This document shows, piece after piece, positions 27,631 through 36,146 of a DNA stretch of 64,000 nt. The stretch covers positions 5,805,501 through 5,869,500 of the forward strand of contig NZ_CP108106.1 in NCBI RefSeq assembly GCF_041435195.1, written 5' to 3'. The position numbers and the translations under genes were made by a program. Below the pieces are notes generated by a model. It was not told the origin of the DNA and did not search any database. It worked only from the letters and a program-made list of their open reading frames with translations. Origin of the DNA: Streptomyces sp. NBC_00224 (GTDB taxonomy: Bacteria > Actinomycetota > Actinomycetes > Streptomycetales > Streptomycetaceae). How positions within the stretch are numbered: position 1 is the first letter of the stretch; each line of letters starts with the position of its first letter.

Positions 27631-28782
27631 TCAACCCGCCGCCAACCCCGTCTTCAGCCCCGCCCCGCACAGCGGAACCACCGCGTCACGCCCCCCGAGG
27701 GAGGACGGCGACGCGGTGACCGCCGCCCAGCACGCCACCCCCGTCGACTCGACGAACAGCCCGCGGCCGGCGAGGTCGCGCTGGGCCGCGCGGATCTGGT
27801 CCTCGGTCACCGTCAGGAACGTGCCGCCCGATTCGCGTACCGCTCGCAGGATCTGGCGGCCCCGGGGCGGGCGTGGGATCGCGATGCCCTCGGCCAGTGT
27901 GTCGGCCGCCTCCGCGTCCGCGGGATCCTCCGCCCCCGCCCGGAACGCCGCCGCCAGCGGCGACACCGCCTCCGCCTGGACCGCGACCAGGGCGGGGCGC
28001 TCGGGGATCAGGCCGTGCGCGTACAGCTCGGCCGTGGCGAGTGCGGCGCCGAGCAGCAGGGTGCCGTTGCCGACCGGGACGACGATCGCGCCGGGCAGCC
28101 TGCCGCCCAGCTCCTCCCACAGCTCGTAGACATACGTCTTGGTGCCGTGCAGGAAGTACGGGTTGAAGACGTGCGAGGCGTAGAACGTGCCGGGGGTGTC
28201 GGCGGCCGCGCGGGCGACGCGGGCGGTGGCCTCCCGGTCGCCGGGGACGCGCTCGACCCGGGCCCCGTGCGCCCCGATCTGCTCGACCTTCTTCGGCGAG
28301 GTGGCCTCGGGCACGTACACGGTGCACGGCAGCCCGGCCCGGGCCAGATACGCGGCGAACGACGTGCCCGCGTTGCCGCTGCTGTCGGCGATCACGCGCT
28401 CGGGCGCCAGCCGCCGGGCCAGCTCGGCGAGCACGACCGCGCCCCGGTCCTTGAAGGACAGCGTCGGCATCAGGAAGTCCAGCTTGGCCGAGACCGTGTC
28501 GGTGAGCGGCACCAGCGGTGTGCACCCCTCGCCCAGGGTGACCGGCGGCGGCCCGTCGAGCGGCAGGGCCTCCGCGTACCGCCACAGCGAACCGACGCGC
28601 CCCGCAAGCGACTTCAGCTCCACGGCCCCGGCGGCGAAGTCCAGGTCCCACGGGCCCCCACAGGCCGGGCAGCACCAGGGGGCGGCGGCCTCGACGGGGG
28701 CCCGGGTGCCGTCCCGGGGGCAGCGGTATGCCGCCGCGCTCGCGCCGGAGGGCTGGGAAGGGTGCGTGTTCGTGCGTGTCAT
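27631..28782 (-). CDS. Threonine-synthase-like PLP-dependent enzyme
   Basis: 383 residues. Fold type II PLP enzyme. The PLP Lys is Lys111 in TLSFKDRGAVV; the phosphate-binding loop is VGNGTLLLGAAL, and DSSGNAGTSFAAY matches the threonine synthase substrate loop. The N-terminus has a Cys-rich ribbon (YRCPRDG, then WCCPACGGPWDLDF) seen in class I threonine synthases. Such enzymes convert O-phosphohomoserine to threonine, but streptomycetes have their main thrC in a hom-thrC-thrB cluster, so this may be a paralogue with another substrate. ATG 28782 gives the complete ribbon. Confidence 0.85.
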   Translation of the reverse strand: MTRTNTHPSQPSGASAAAYRCPRDGTRAPVEAAAPWCCPACGGPWDLDFAAGAVELKSLAGRVGSLWRYAEALPLDGPPPVTLGEGCTPLVPLTDTVSAKLDFLMPTLSFKDRGAVVLAELARRLAPERVIADSSGNAGTSFAAYLARAGLPCTVYVPEATSPKKVEQIGAHGARVERVPGDREATARVARAAADTPGTFYASHVFNPYFLHGTKTYVYELWEELGGRLPGAIVVPVGNGTLLLGAALATAELYAHGLIPERPALVAVQAEAVSPLAAAFRAGAEDPADAEAADTLAEGIAIPRPPRGRQILRAVRESGGTFLTVTEDQIRAAQRDLAGRGLFVESTGVACWAAVTASPSSLGGRDAVVPLCGAGLKTGLAAG

Positions 28783-28931
28783 ACGGCGACCCTAGAACGT
28801 CGCTTGTGACGTCGAGTCAGGTCGGGTGGCTCACGGGTGCTCGCCCGCCCCGAACCCGGCCGGGCCGCCGCCCGGCCGCTGCCCGGACGCACTCCGTCCG
28901 CTTCGGCGCCGACCCCCCGTCGGCTCCCGCG

Positions 28932-28937
28932 TACGAT
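28932..28937 (+). promoter_or_regulatory. -10 hexamer TACGAT upstream of the septum-formation-type gene
   Basis: A good -10 match 41 bases upstream of the GTG at 28979. The leader also holds a GAGGAG ribosome site, so this gene is expressed with a leader, unlike many neighbours. Confidence 0.4.
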
Positions 28938-28978
28938 TCGCGCAGCAGTTCGCTGACCTCGACGAGGAGCCCTCACCC

Positions 28979-30241
28979 GTGGACATACCGCCGCCGCCCG
29001 CGCCCGAGCCGCCTCCGCAGCCGGGCCAGGGCCACGGCCCCGGCTGGCCGCCGCCCCTACCAGGGCCGCAGCAGCCCTGGTACCCGTATCCGCAGGCGTA
29101 CCCGCAGCCGTTCCAGGAGCCGGTCAAGACCAGCGGTCTGGCCATCGCCTCGCTGGTCACCGGCATCGTCTGCTGTGTGCCGCCGCTCGGTCTGGTCCTG
29201 GGCGTGCTCGCCCTGGGGCGGATCAGGAAGAGGGGGCAGGGCGGTAAGGGCATGGCGATCACCGGTGTGGTGCTCTCCGCGATCAGTACGGTCCTGGCGG
29301 TCGTCCTCGTGGTGAGCGGCGCGGTGAGCGCGTTCTGGGACGGGTTCCGCGACGGTATCGACGAGGTCAAGAGCACGCGCAGCACCATGGACCTGCGCAA
29401 GGGCGACTGCTTCGACGTCCCCGGCGGCGAGCTGGAGCGCGAGGTCGTGAACGTGACCGTCGTGCCGTGTGCCGGGCCGCACGACGGCGAGGTCTCCGGC
29501 TCCTTCAAGCTGGACGGCTCCTCCTTCCCGGGCGACAAGGCGATCACCGCGCTCGCCGACCGCAAGTGCTGGGCCGTCGAGCAGGAGTACGCGATGGACA
29601 GCTGGGCGCTGCCGGTCGAGGCCGAGTCGTACTACTACACACCGAGCAGCCGCAGCTGGCGGCTCGGCGACCACTCGGTCACCTGCTCCTTCGCCACCAC
29701 GAGCGGCAAGCTCAAGGGCTCGGTGCGCAATGACGCCCGCCGTCTGGACGCCGACCAGATGACCTATCTGCGCTCCGCCAACGCCTATGACCGGGTGCTG
29801 GCCGCAGGCCCCGACCGGGACCGGGTCGAGGACGACCTGCCCGCCTTCAAGAAGTGGGCCGGGCAGGTCTCCCAGGTGCTGGGCCAGGAGAGCGCCCGGC
29901 TGCGCGAGCGCAGCTGGCCCGCCGCCGCGGACGCGCGGGTGCGCGCCCGCGCCAAGGAGACCGAGCTGGCGGGCAAGGAGTGGGCGAAGGCGGCCGGGGC
30001 CGCCGACACCGACGCCTTCTACCTCCACTCGGGCGCGGCGGACCGCGCCCTGCGGCAGGCCACCGAGGTCGCCGCGCGGGGCGCCCTGCACCTGGCCACC
30101 ACACCGCCCGCGACCGACTCCGGGGACAGCGGCGGCGGTTCGGGCGGCGCCGACGGCGGTACGGACAGCGGCGGCACCGAGGACGGGTCGAGCTCGGGAA
30201 CGGGGAGCGGAACCGGAGGCGACGGTTCCAAGGCGGTCTGA
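28979..30241 (+). CDS. DUF4190 / septum-formation-domain membrane protein
   Basis: 420 residues. A Pro-rich cytoplasmic start (IPPPPAPEPPPQ and on) precedes two hydrophobic segments (GLAIASLVTGIVCCVPPLGLVLGVLAL and GMAITGVVLSAISTVLAVVLVVSG), the DUF4190 arrangement. An extracytoplasmic domain then has the pattern of Septum_form proteins: LRKGDCFDVPGG, VVPCAGPHDGEVSGSF, RKCW, TCSFATTSG, with paired cysteines. The tail is Gly/Ser/Asp-rich. Role unknown; related domains occur in proteins near division or envelope genes in actinobacteria. GTG 28979 has GAGGAG at nine bases. Confidence 0.82.
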   Translation: MDIPPPPAPEPPPQPGQGHGPGWPPPLPGPQQPWYPYPQAYPQPFQEPVKTSGLAIASLVTGIVCCVPPLGLVLGVLALGRIRKRGQGGKGMAITGVVLSAISTVLAVVLVVSGAVSAFWDGFRDGIDEVKSTRSTMDLRKGDCFDVPGGELEREVVNVTVVPCAGPHDGEVSGSFKLDGSSFPGDKAITALADRKCWAVEQEYAMDSWALPVEAESYYYTPSSRSWRLGDHSVTCSFATTSGKLKGSVRNDARRLDADQMTYLRSANAYDRVLAAGPDRDRVEDDLPAFKKWAGQVSQVLGQESARLRERSWPAAADARVRARAKETELAGKEWAKAAGAADTDAFYLHSGAADRALRQATEVAARGALHLATTPPATDSGDSGGGSGGADGGTDSGGTEDGSSSGTGSGTGGDGSKAV

Positions 30242-30376
30242 GGCGGGTAGTCCTACCGGCGGTATCCCCTGGGCACGGGCAGGTCATCACTTCGAGTGAA
30301 ACTGTGGCCTTGGCTTGCGGCGCACAACCCACGGTTGCCACGCTGTTGCAGTCTGTCAACCTGATGGGAGTGGCCA

Positions 30377-31129
30377 GTGACTTTCGGTGAGCAGCCGGCT
30401 TATCTGCGCGTAGCCAGCGATCTCCGGCAGAAAATCGTCAGTGGTTCACTGCCGCCGCATACCCGCCTCCCCTCGCAGGCCCGCATCCGCGAGGAGTACG
30501 GCGTCTCCGACACGGTCGCCCTGGAGGCCCGCAAGGTCCTGATGGCCGAGGGTCTGGTCGAGGGCCGCTCCGGGTCGGGTACGTATGTGAGGGAGCGCCC
30601 CGTCCCGCGCCGCGTGGCCCGCTCCGGGTTCCGCCCGGCCAAGGGGGCCAGCCCGTTCCGCCAGGAGCAGGCCGAGGACGGCACCCGGGGCACCTGGGAG
30701 TCGAGCAGTGAGCAGGAGGACGCGTCCGCCGAGATCGCCGAGCGGCTCGGCATCCCCCCTGGAGACCGGGTGATGCGCACCCGGTACCTGTACCGGGACG
30801 CGGGTGAGCAGATGATGCTCTCCACGTCCTGGGAGCCGCTCGCGGTGACCGGGCGCACGCCCGTGATGCTCCCCGAGGAGGGGCCGCTCGGGGGGTGCGG
30901 CGTCGTCGAGCGGATGGCCGCGATCGACGTGGTGGTGGACAACGTGGTGGAGGAGGTCGGCGCACGCCCGGGGCTTGCGGAGGAGCTCCTGGCGCTCGGC
31001 GGCGTCCCGGGCCATGTGGTGCTCGTCATCGAGCGGACGTACTACGCGTCGGGGCGCGCGGTGGAGACGGCCGACGTCGTCGTCCCCGCCGACCGGTACC
31101 GGATCGCCTACCACCTTCCGGTGAAGTAG
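30377..31129 (+). CDS. GntR-family regulator with UTRA ligand domain (HutC subfamily)
   Basis: 250 residues. The winged helix at residues 5-75 (AYLRVASDLRQKIVSGSLPPHTRLPSQARIREEYGVSDTVALEARKVL, then EGRSGSGTYVRERP) is a textbook GntR domain. The C-terminal UTRA domain (about 110-245) has RYLYRDAGEQMMLSTSWEPL and ERTYYASGRAVETADVVVPADRYRIAYHL. UTRA proteins sense sugars, amino acids or other small ligands. Target unknown; the nearest genes give no clear pathway. GTG 30377 follows GGGAG at seven bases. A GGTTG/CAACC inverted repeat at about 30332-30360 upstream may be an operator. Confidence 0.9.
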   Translation: MTFGEQPAYLRVASDLRQKIVSGSLPPHTRLPSQARIREEYGVSDTVALEARKVLMAEGLVEGRSGSGTYVRERPVPRRVARSGFRPAKGASPFRQEQAEDGTRGTWESSSEQEDASAEIAERLGIPPGDRVMRTRYLYRDAGEQMMLSTSWEPLAVTGRTPVMLPEEGPLGGCGVVERMAAIDVVVDNVVEEVGARPGLAEELLALGGVPGHVVLVIERTYYASGRAVETADVVVPADRYRIAYHLPVK

Positions 31130-31197
31130 GTGACGTAGCTGAAGCGGGTGAAGTAGCGGTGTCGGCGGTGGGCTGATCCGGCGTCAACTCCCGTAAC

Positions 31198-31225
31198 GGG
31201 GGCGCACTCGAAGGAGTGCGCCCCC
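31198..31225 (+). terminator. Terminator after the GntR gene
   Basis: GGGGGCGCACTC at 31198-31209 pairs perfectly with 31214-31225; loop GAAG. Confidence 0.85.
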
Positions 31226-31373
31226 GCTGTCTTGCCCTTGCGTGGCCGGATCCGTCTCTCTTTGTGTAAACGCGGATCCGCTGAGTGAAGGTCAGGCGTA
31301 GGCTCGGGCATATGCGGAATGCGGTTTCCTGGGGATCTTCACAGACCTGCACGCCGACAGCGGGAGGGGCGCG

Positions 31374-31553
31374 ATGAACGACGGTGGCGTGGTGCTTTCC
31401 TGGCAGGTCATACGGCAGGACGACAACGGCAACCGCTACCGCGTCGGCAGGTACGCCACCCGGGCCGAGGCCCAGAAGATCGTCGACAGCCTCGATGACC
31501 TGGGACATCACCGGCTCTACTGGGTCGAGAGGATCACCCAGCCGGCGCAGTAG
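31374..31553 (+). CDS. 59-residue SPOR-like small protein
   Basis: A short gene: MNDGGVVLSWQVIRQDDNGN is followed by RYRVGRYATRAEAQKIVDSLDDLG and a VERITQ end. The pattern of Y-R-V-G-x-(Y)-x-T-x-A-E-A-x-x-(I/V) is that of SPOR-type peptidoglycan-binding repeats, and I recall similar proteins being conserved in Streptomyces. There is no signal peptide, so it is probably cytoplasmic. CGGGAGGGG stands six bases before ATG, a strong ribosome site. It sits between the GntR and Nudix genes. Confidence 0.8.
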   Translation: MNDGGVVLSWQVIRQDDNGNRYRVGRYATRAEAQKIVDSLDDLGHHRLYWVERITQPAQ

Positions 31554-31630
31554 CGGGGCGCCCCGGTGGGTGCGGACGGGGGCGCGGGCCGGACGACGGC
31601 CCGCCGGACCGGACCCCGCCGGGAGCGGGT

Positions 31631-31636
31631 TACGCT
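31631..31636 (+). promoter_or_regulatory. -10 hexamer TACGCT, probable leaderless promoter of the Nudix gene
   Basis: TACGCT, seven bases, then ATG at 31644, with no ribosome site between. Confidence 0.5.
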
Positions 31637-31643
31637 CCGGCGC

Positions 31644-32072
31644 ATGGACGTTCGTGTGGTGGTCGCCGGAGCCGTGTTCGACAGGGGCAGGCTGCTCGCC
31701 GCGCGCCGCAGCGCCCCGCCCGAGCTGGCCGGGCGCTGGGAGCTGCCCGGCGGCAAGGTGGAGCCGGGTGAGCACCCCGAGGACGCCCTGGTGCGCGAGT
31801 TGCGCGAGGAACTGGGCGTGGAGGCCCGGCCGCTGGAGCGGATCCCGGGGGAGTGGCCGCTGAAGCCGGGCCTGGTGCTGCGGGTGTGGACCGCCCGTCT
31901 GGTCTCCGGCGAGCCCCGGCCCCTGGAGGACCACGACGCCCTGCGCTGGCTCGCCCCCGACGAGACGGACGAGGTCGACTGGCTGCCGCAGGACCGGCCT
32001 GCGGTGGCGGAGGCCGCGCGCATGCTGGCGGCGGGCATCAGGGCGGCGCGGGAGGGCGCGGCGGGCCGCTGA
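31644..32072 (+). CDS. Nudix hydrolase, MutT-like
   Basis: 142 residues. A complete Nudix box (G-x5-E-x7-REUxEExGU) is seen as GGKVEPGEHPEDALVRELRE followed by ELGV. The N-terminus VVVAGAVFDRGRLLAARRSAPPELAGRWELPGGK is typical of MutT/8-oxo-dGTP diphosphatases, as is DALRWLAPDE near the C-terminus. It probably sanitises oxidised nucleotides or hydrolyses a related nucleoside diphosphate derivative. ATG 31644 agrees with a leaderless promoter and the domain start. Confidence 0.9.
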   Translation: MDVRVVVAGAVFDRGRLLAARRSAPPELAGRWELPGGKVEPGEHPEDALVRELREELGVEARPLERIPGEWPLKPGLVLRVWTARLVSGEPRPLEDHDALRWLAPDETDEVDWLPQDRPAVAEAARMLAAGIRAAREGAAGR

Positions 32073-32194
32073 GCGTCCCTCCGTCCCCGTACGCCCCTAC
32101 GCCGTTCGTGCCACCATGCGCCCCATCAGGGGATAGCTGACCCCAAATATCGGGTATGTGGCTATTAATCCTTCTAAACCCCCCGAAGAATCGG

Positions 32195-32605
32195 ATGCGG
32201 GTGAGCGGCGTGATCGACACCTCCGGCGGCTGTGCCGAGTGGACCTTCCCGGCGGAGGCCAACGCCGTGCGCACCGCGCGCCACGCCGTCCGGGACACGC
32301 TGCGCGGCTGGGCGCTGGACCCGGCCGTCAGCGATGTGGCGGTGCTGCTGGTCAGTGAGCTCGTGACCAATTCCCTGCGGTACGCGTCGGGGCCCATCGG
32401 CGTCCGGATGGGACGGCTGGACCCCGGCGCCCTGCTGGTGGAGGTCTCCGACCCGCTGCCGGAAGAGCCCGTTCAGCGGGACACCGGACCGGACGACGAA
32501 GGGGGCCGGGGGCTTCAGTTGGTGGCTTGTTCTGCACGGCGCTGGGGGACCAGGCGCGGCAGGACGGGCAAGACCGTGTGGTTCGAGCTGGCTCTGCCGG
32601 GTTAG
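32195..32605 (+). CDS. Anti-sigma-type ATPase (HATPase_c, RsbW-like)
   Basis: 136 residues, a single GHKL domain. Motifs are the N-box VAVLLVSELVTNSLRYASG, G1-like VEVSDPLPEE, and DEGGRGLQLVACSARRWG with GKTVWFELALPG at the end. Streptomyces encode dozens of such proteins, which phosphorylate anti-anti-sigma factors or bind sigma factors. It lies 168 bases upstream of a SpoIIE phosphatase whose own C-terminal domain is clearly similar (ELLVSELVTNALRY, DEGGRGLQLVG), so the two may share a target. A GTG at 32201 is an alternative start; neither start has a strong ribosome site. Confidence 0.85.
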   Translation: MRVSGVIDTSGGCAEWTFPAEANAVRTARHAVRDTLRGWALDPAVSDVAVLLVSELVTNSLRYASGPIGVRMGRLDPGALLVEVSDPLPEEPVQRDTGPDDEGGRGLQLVACSARRWGTRRGRTGKTVWFELALPG

Positions 32606-32773
32606 AAGGAGGTAGGGACGAACGATCACCACCTCTTCGGACGCCGAAGTCGGAAGACGGCCGGAAAAGAACGAGACCGGGATGTGATCGTGAACGCCGT
32701 GCCGGTGGGGGCCGTAGTACTGAATACTGCGGTCAAGGCCGGTCCGGTGCGGTGAGCTGGAGGGGACGGTCGC

Positions 32774-35338
32774 GTGAGCGAGATACCTGAGACGGCTGGC
32801 GGCGTCGTGTGGCAGAGCAGCCCGCCTGGCTCGATCTATGACTACATCAGGGTCGCCTCGTTCTCGATCGGGCCCGACGGGCTGATCGAGCAATGGAGTC
32901 TGCGGGCCGAGGAGCAGTTCGGCCTGTCCGCCCGCGAGGTCGTGGGAATCGACCCGGTCGACGCCTTCATGCCGCCTGAGCTGCGCTCCCAAGGTCACCG
33001 ACGGGTCACCGAGATCCTGGACGGGCGCGAGTGGACCGGCCTGGTCCCGTTCCGCACGCCGGAGAGGGACGGCCGGCACGGGCTCGCCGAGCTGTATGTG
33101 ATGCCGAGCGAGACGGCGGCCGGGGAGCGCGGCGCGCTCTGTATCGTCGTCGACGTCCGGGCGCTGCGCGGCATAGAGACGGATCTCGCGGCCTCGCAGG
33201 CCATTTTCGGCCAATCTCCCTTCGGCTTCCTGCTGTTCGGGACGGACCTCACCGTCCTGCGCGCCAACAGGCGCTTCGCCACCGTCTTCGGCGGCGAACC
33301 CGACGAGCACCGCGGCCGCACCGTCCACGACTACCTGAACCGCGCCGAGGCCGACCGGATGGCCGCCGCCCTCCAGCGCGTCCTCGACACCGGCGAGGCC
33401 GTCACCGACCTCCAGCTCGTCGGCACCGCGCCCGGCGACCCGGCCCGCCGCCACTGGTCGATCAACCTCTACCGGGTGCACAGCGGCACCGGCCGGCCCA
33501 TCGGCGTCGCCAGCCTCGGCATCGATGTGACCCGCCGTCACAACGCCGCCCGCGAAGCCGCCGACGCCCGTCGCAACCTCGCCCTGCTCAACGAGGCGGG
33601 CAACCGGATCGGGAACTCCCTCGACCTGGAGACCACCGCCCGCGAACTCCTCGACGTCGCCGTCCCCGGCTTCTGCGACCTGGCCTCCGTCGACCTCTAC
33701 CAGGCACTGCTCGCCGGGGACGAAGCCATCCAGAGCCGCGCCGACGGCAGCGCCGAGCTGCGCCGGGTCGCCTTCGCCAGCGCGGTCTCGGACGCACCGC
33801 CCACCCTCACCGGCGCCACCGCCCCGATCGCGTCCGTCTCCGTGGGAGACGTCCATCGCTACCCCTTCCACTCGCCCTGCGCCGGCGCCCTGCGCACCGG
33901 CCGCCTCCACGCCGTACCGGGCGGCGAGGGCAGCCTGGTGCACACCACGCTCGCCGTCCCGATGGTCGCCCACGACACCGTCGTCGGCCTCGTCCAGTTC
34001 TCCCGCGCCAAGGGCAGCGAGCCCTTCGGCGACCGCGACCGCGCCCTCGCCACCGAACTCGCCTCCCGCGCCGCCGTCTGCATCGACAACGCCCGCCTCT
34101 ACCGGAGGGAGCACGAGCGCGCGCTGATACTGCAGCGCTCCCTGCTCCCGCCCGGCGACCCCGAGGCCGCCGGGCTGGACATCGCCTGCCGCTATCTGCC
34201 GGGCAACGCCGCCACCGAGGTCGGCGGCGACTGGTTCGACGTCATCGAACTCCCCGGCCACCGCACCGCCCTGGTGGTCGGCGACGTGATGGGCCGCGGT
34301 CTGCGGGCCGCCGTCGCCATGGGTGAACTGCGCACCGCCGTACGGACCCTGGCCATGCTCGACCTGGAGCCCGCCGAGGTGCTCTCGCACCTGGACGAGA
34401 TCGCCCGGGGCCTGGGCGACCCCGGCGGCCCCGACCGCGCGGGTGGCGGGAACCGGCGCGGCCGCCCCGGCTCCCGCGCCGCCCACAAGTCCCGCGAGGC
34501 CGACCTCTCCGAGGTCTATCTGGCGACCTGTGTGTACGCCGTGTACGACCCGGTGACGCGGCGCTGCTCCATCGCCAACGCGGGCCATCTGCCGCCGGTC
34601 CTGGTCGAGCCCGGAGAGCCCGCGCTGTTCCTGGACATGCCGCCCGGGCTGCCGCTCGGCGTGGGCGGGGAGCCGTTCGAGGAGATCGAGGTCGACCTCC
34701 CCGAGGGCGCCCTGCTCGCGCTCTACACCGACGGTCTCGTCGAGTCCCGCGACCACCCCCTGGACGAGGGCCTGCGGGCCTTCCGCAAGGCCATCAGCGA
34801 CCCGGTCGCGGGCCTGGAGGACGTCTGCGACCAGGTCCTCAACACCCTCGACACCCGCCACGGCGAGGACGACATCGCCCTGCTCATGGCCCGTATCCAG
34901 GGCCTGCCCACGGACGCCGTCGGCGACTGGCGGCTGCCGCGCTCGCCGCGCTCGGTCGGCCGCGCCCGCGAGCTCGCCCGCACCCAGCTGCTCGCCTGGG
35001 ACCTCGACGACCTCGTCGACACCACCGAGCTGCTGGTCAGTGAACTCGTCACCAACGCCCTGCGGTACGGCGAGGGCGAGGTGCGGCTCCGGCTGCTGCG
35101 GGACCGCACCCTCGTGTGCGAGGTGTGGGACGCGGGTCTGGTCCAGCCGAGACGGCGGCGGGCCCGGGACACGGACGAGGGTGGCCGGGGGCTCCAGCTC
35201 GTCGGCCTGCTGAGCGCGGCGTGGGGCTCGCGCCGCACCCCGCGCGGCAAGACGGTCTGGTTCGAACTCGCCCTTCCGGACGGGGAGTCCAGCCCCGTGG
35301 CCGAGCTGACGGAGGAGCAGCTGCTCAGCATGTTCTGA
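32774..35338 (+). CDS. PAS-PAS-GAF-SpoIIE phosphatase with C-terminal HATPase
   Basis: 854 residues. Two PAS-like sensor domains (about 15-130 and 135-255; FGQSPFGFLLFGTDLTVLRANRRFATVFG opens the second) precede a GAF domain (about 270-435) and a SpoIIE/PP2C domain (about 440-700). The last has GGDWFDVIEL and GDVMGRGLRAAVAMGELR for metal binding and GEDDIALLMARI at its end. A short Arg/Ala-rich insertion (about 555-580) interrupts it. The HATPase (about 720-850) ends GKTVWFELALPDGE. It is probably a multi-input switch acting on anti-anti-sigma factors. GTG 32774 follows GGAGGGG. No membrane segment. Confidence 0.92.
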   Translation: MSEIPETAGGVVWQSSPPGSIYDYIRVASFSIGPDGLIEQWSLRAEEQFGLSAREVVGIDPVDAFMPPELRSQGHRRVTEILDGREWTGLVPFRTPERDGRHGLAELYVMPSETAAGERGALCIVVDVRALRGIETDLAASQAIFGQSPFGFLLFGTDLTVLRANRRFATVFGGEPDEHRGRTVHDYLNRAEADRMAAALQRVLDTGEAVTDLQLVGTAPGDPARRHWSINLYRVHSGTGRPIGVASLGIDVTRRHNAAREAADARRNLALLNEAGNRIGNSLDLETTARELLDVAVPGFCDLASVDLYQALLAGDEAIQSRADGSAELRRVAFASAVSDAPPTLTGATAPIASVSVGDVHRYPFHSPCAGALRTGRLHAVPGGEGSLVHTTLAVPMVAHDTVVGLVQFSRAKGSEPFGDRDRALATELASRAAVCIDNARLYRREHERALILQRSLLPPGDPEAAGLDIACRYLPGNAATEVGGDWFDVIELPGHRTALVVGDVMGRGLRAAVAMGELRTAVRTLAMLDLEPAEVLSHLDEIARGLGDPGGPDRAGGGNRRGRPGSRAAHKSREADLSEVYLATCVYAVYDPVTRRCSIANAGHLPPVLVEPGEPALFLDMPPGLPLGVGGEPFEEIEVDLPEGALLALYTDGLVESRDHPLDEGLRAFRKAISDPVAGLEDVCDQVLNTLDTRHGEDDIALLMARIQGLPTDAVGDWRLPRSPRSVGRARELARTQLLAWDLDDLVDTTELLVSELVTNALRYGEGEVRLRLLRDRTLVCEVWDAGLVQPRRRRARDTDEGGRGLQLVGLLSAAWGSRRTPRGKTVWFELALPDGESSPVAELTEEQLLSMF

Positions 35339-35429
35339 CCCGGGGGCGCTCATCCCCGGGGCGGCACGCCGTAGGGCCGTCGACCGCCGACGCGCCGCCC
35401 CTGCGTCGGGCCGCTTCGACCTCCCGCCC

Positions 35430-36146
35430 CTACGTCGTCGCCTTCAGTGCCGCCAGCCGTGCCTCCACCTCCGCCGTGTCGCCCGGGGCGTCCAGCTGCT
35501 CGAACTGGGCGTCCAGGAACGAGGCGGCGAGCTCCCGCGTGCCCCGCGCCCGTGCCTCCTCGCGCCGCACCTTGTCCTCGAAGCGGGGTATCTCGCCGGC
35601 CGGGTCGAGCAGAGCGACGCTCTCCAGTCCGTCCAGCAGTTGGCTCCGCGCCCGCGCCGCGTCGGCCGGGGCCGCCAACTCGCCCTGCTCCGCTCTCAGT
35701 ACGTCCAGCTGGGACTTCATCCGGGCCAGGCCGGACTTGAGTCTGTCCACCACCTCCGTCTGCGCGGCGATCGTCGGCTCCGCCGCCCGCGCCTCGTTCT
35801 CCGACTGCACCTGTCTGCCCAACGCCACTTTGGCGAGGCGGTCGAACCGGTCGGCGTCGTCCGCGGAGCCGTCCGCGCGCAGCCCGTCGGCCTTCCTGCT
35901 GGCCGCGACCGCCTGGTCGCCCCACTCCTTGGCGGCGGCCAGGTCCTCCACCCGGTCCTGCTCCATCAGGCGCACGTCGCCGACGGCCGAGGCCACGGCC
36001 TGCTCCGCCTCCGCGATGGTGCTCGTGTACTCCCGTATCAGCTGGTCCAGCATCTTCTGCGGGTCCTCGGCCTGGTCGAGGAGCGCGTTGACGTTGGCCT
36101 TCGCCAGCCGGCCGACCCGGCCCAGTACCGACTGCCTGTCGTTCAT
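35430..36146 (-). CDS. pspA: PspA/IM30-family membrane-stress protein
   Basis: 238 residues, almost entirely helical coiled coil. The ESCRT-III-like opening is typical (VLGRVGRLAKANVNALLDQAEDPQKMLDQLI, then REYTSTIAEAEQAVASAVGDVRLME). PspA assembles on damaged inner membranes and protects the proton gradient; in streptomycetes it also helps against envelope stress. ATG 36146 overlaps the TGA of the upstream TPM-domain gene (ATGA) and has AAGGAG at eight bases, so the two are translationally coupled and likely work together. Confidence 0.93.
   Translation of the reverse strand: MNDRQSVLGRVGRLAKANVNALLDQAEDPQKMLDQLIREYTSTIAEAEQAVASAVGDVRLMEQDRVEDLAAAKEWGDQAVAASRKADGLRADGSADDADRFDRLAKVALGRQVQSENEARAAEPTIAAQTEVVDRLKSGLARMKSQLDVLRAEQGELAAPADAARARSQLLDGLESVALLDPAGEIPRFEDKVRREEARARGTRELAASFLDAQFEQLDAPGDTAEVEARLAALKATT

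Noticed and set aside
32174..35353. A 1059-codon minus-strand open frame opposite the ATPase and SpoIIE genes
   Set aside because: Shadow of two well-supported + strand genes; no recognisable motif.
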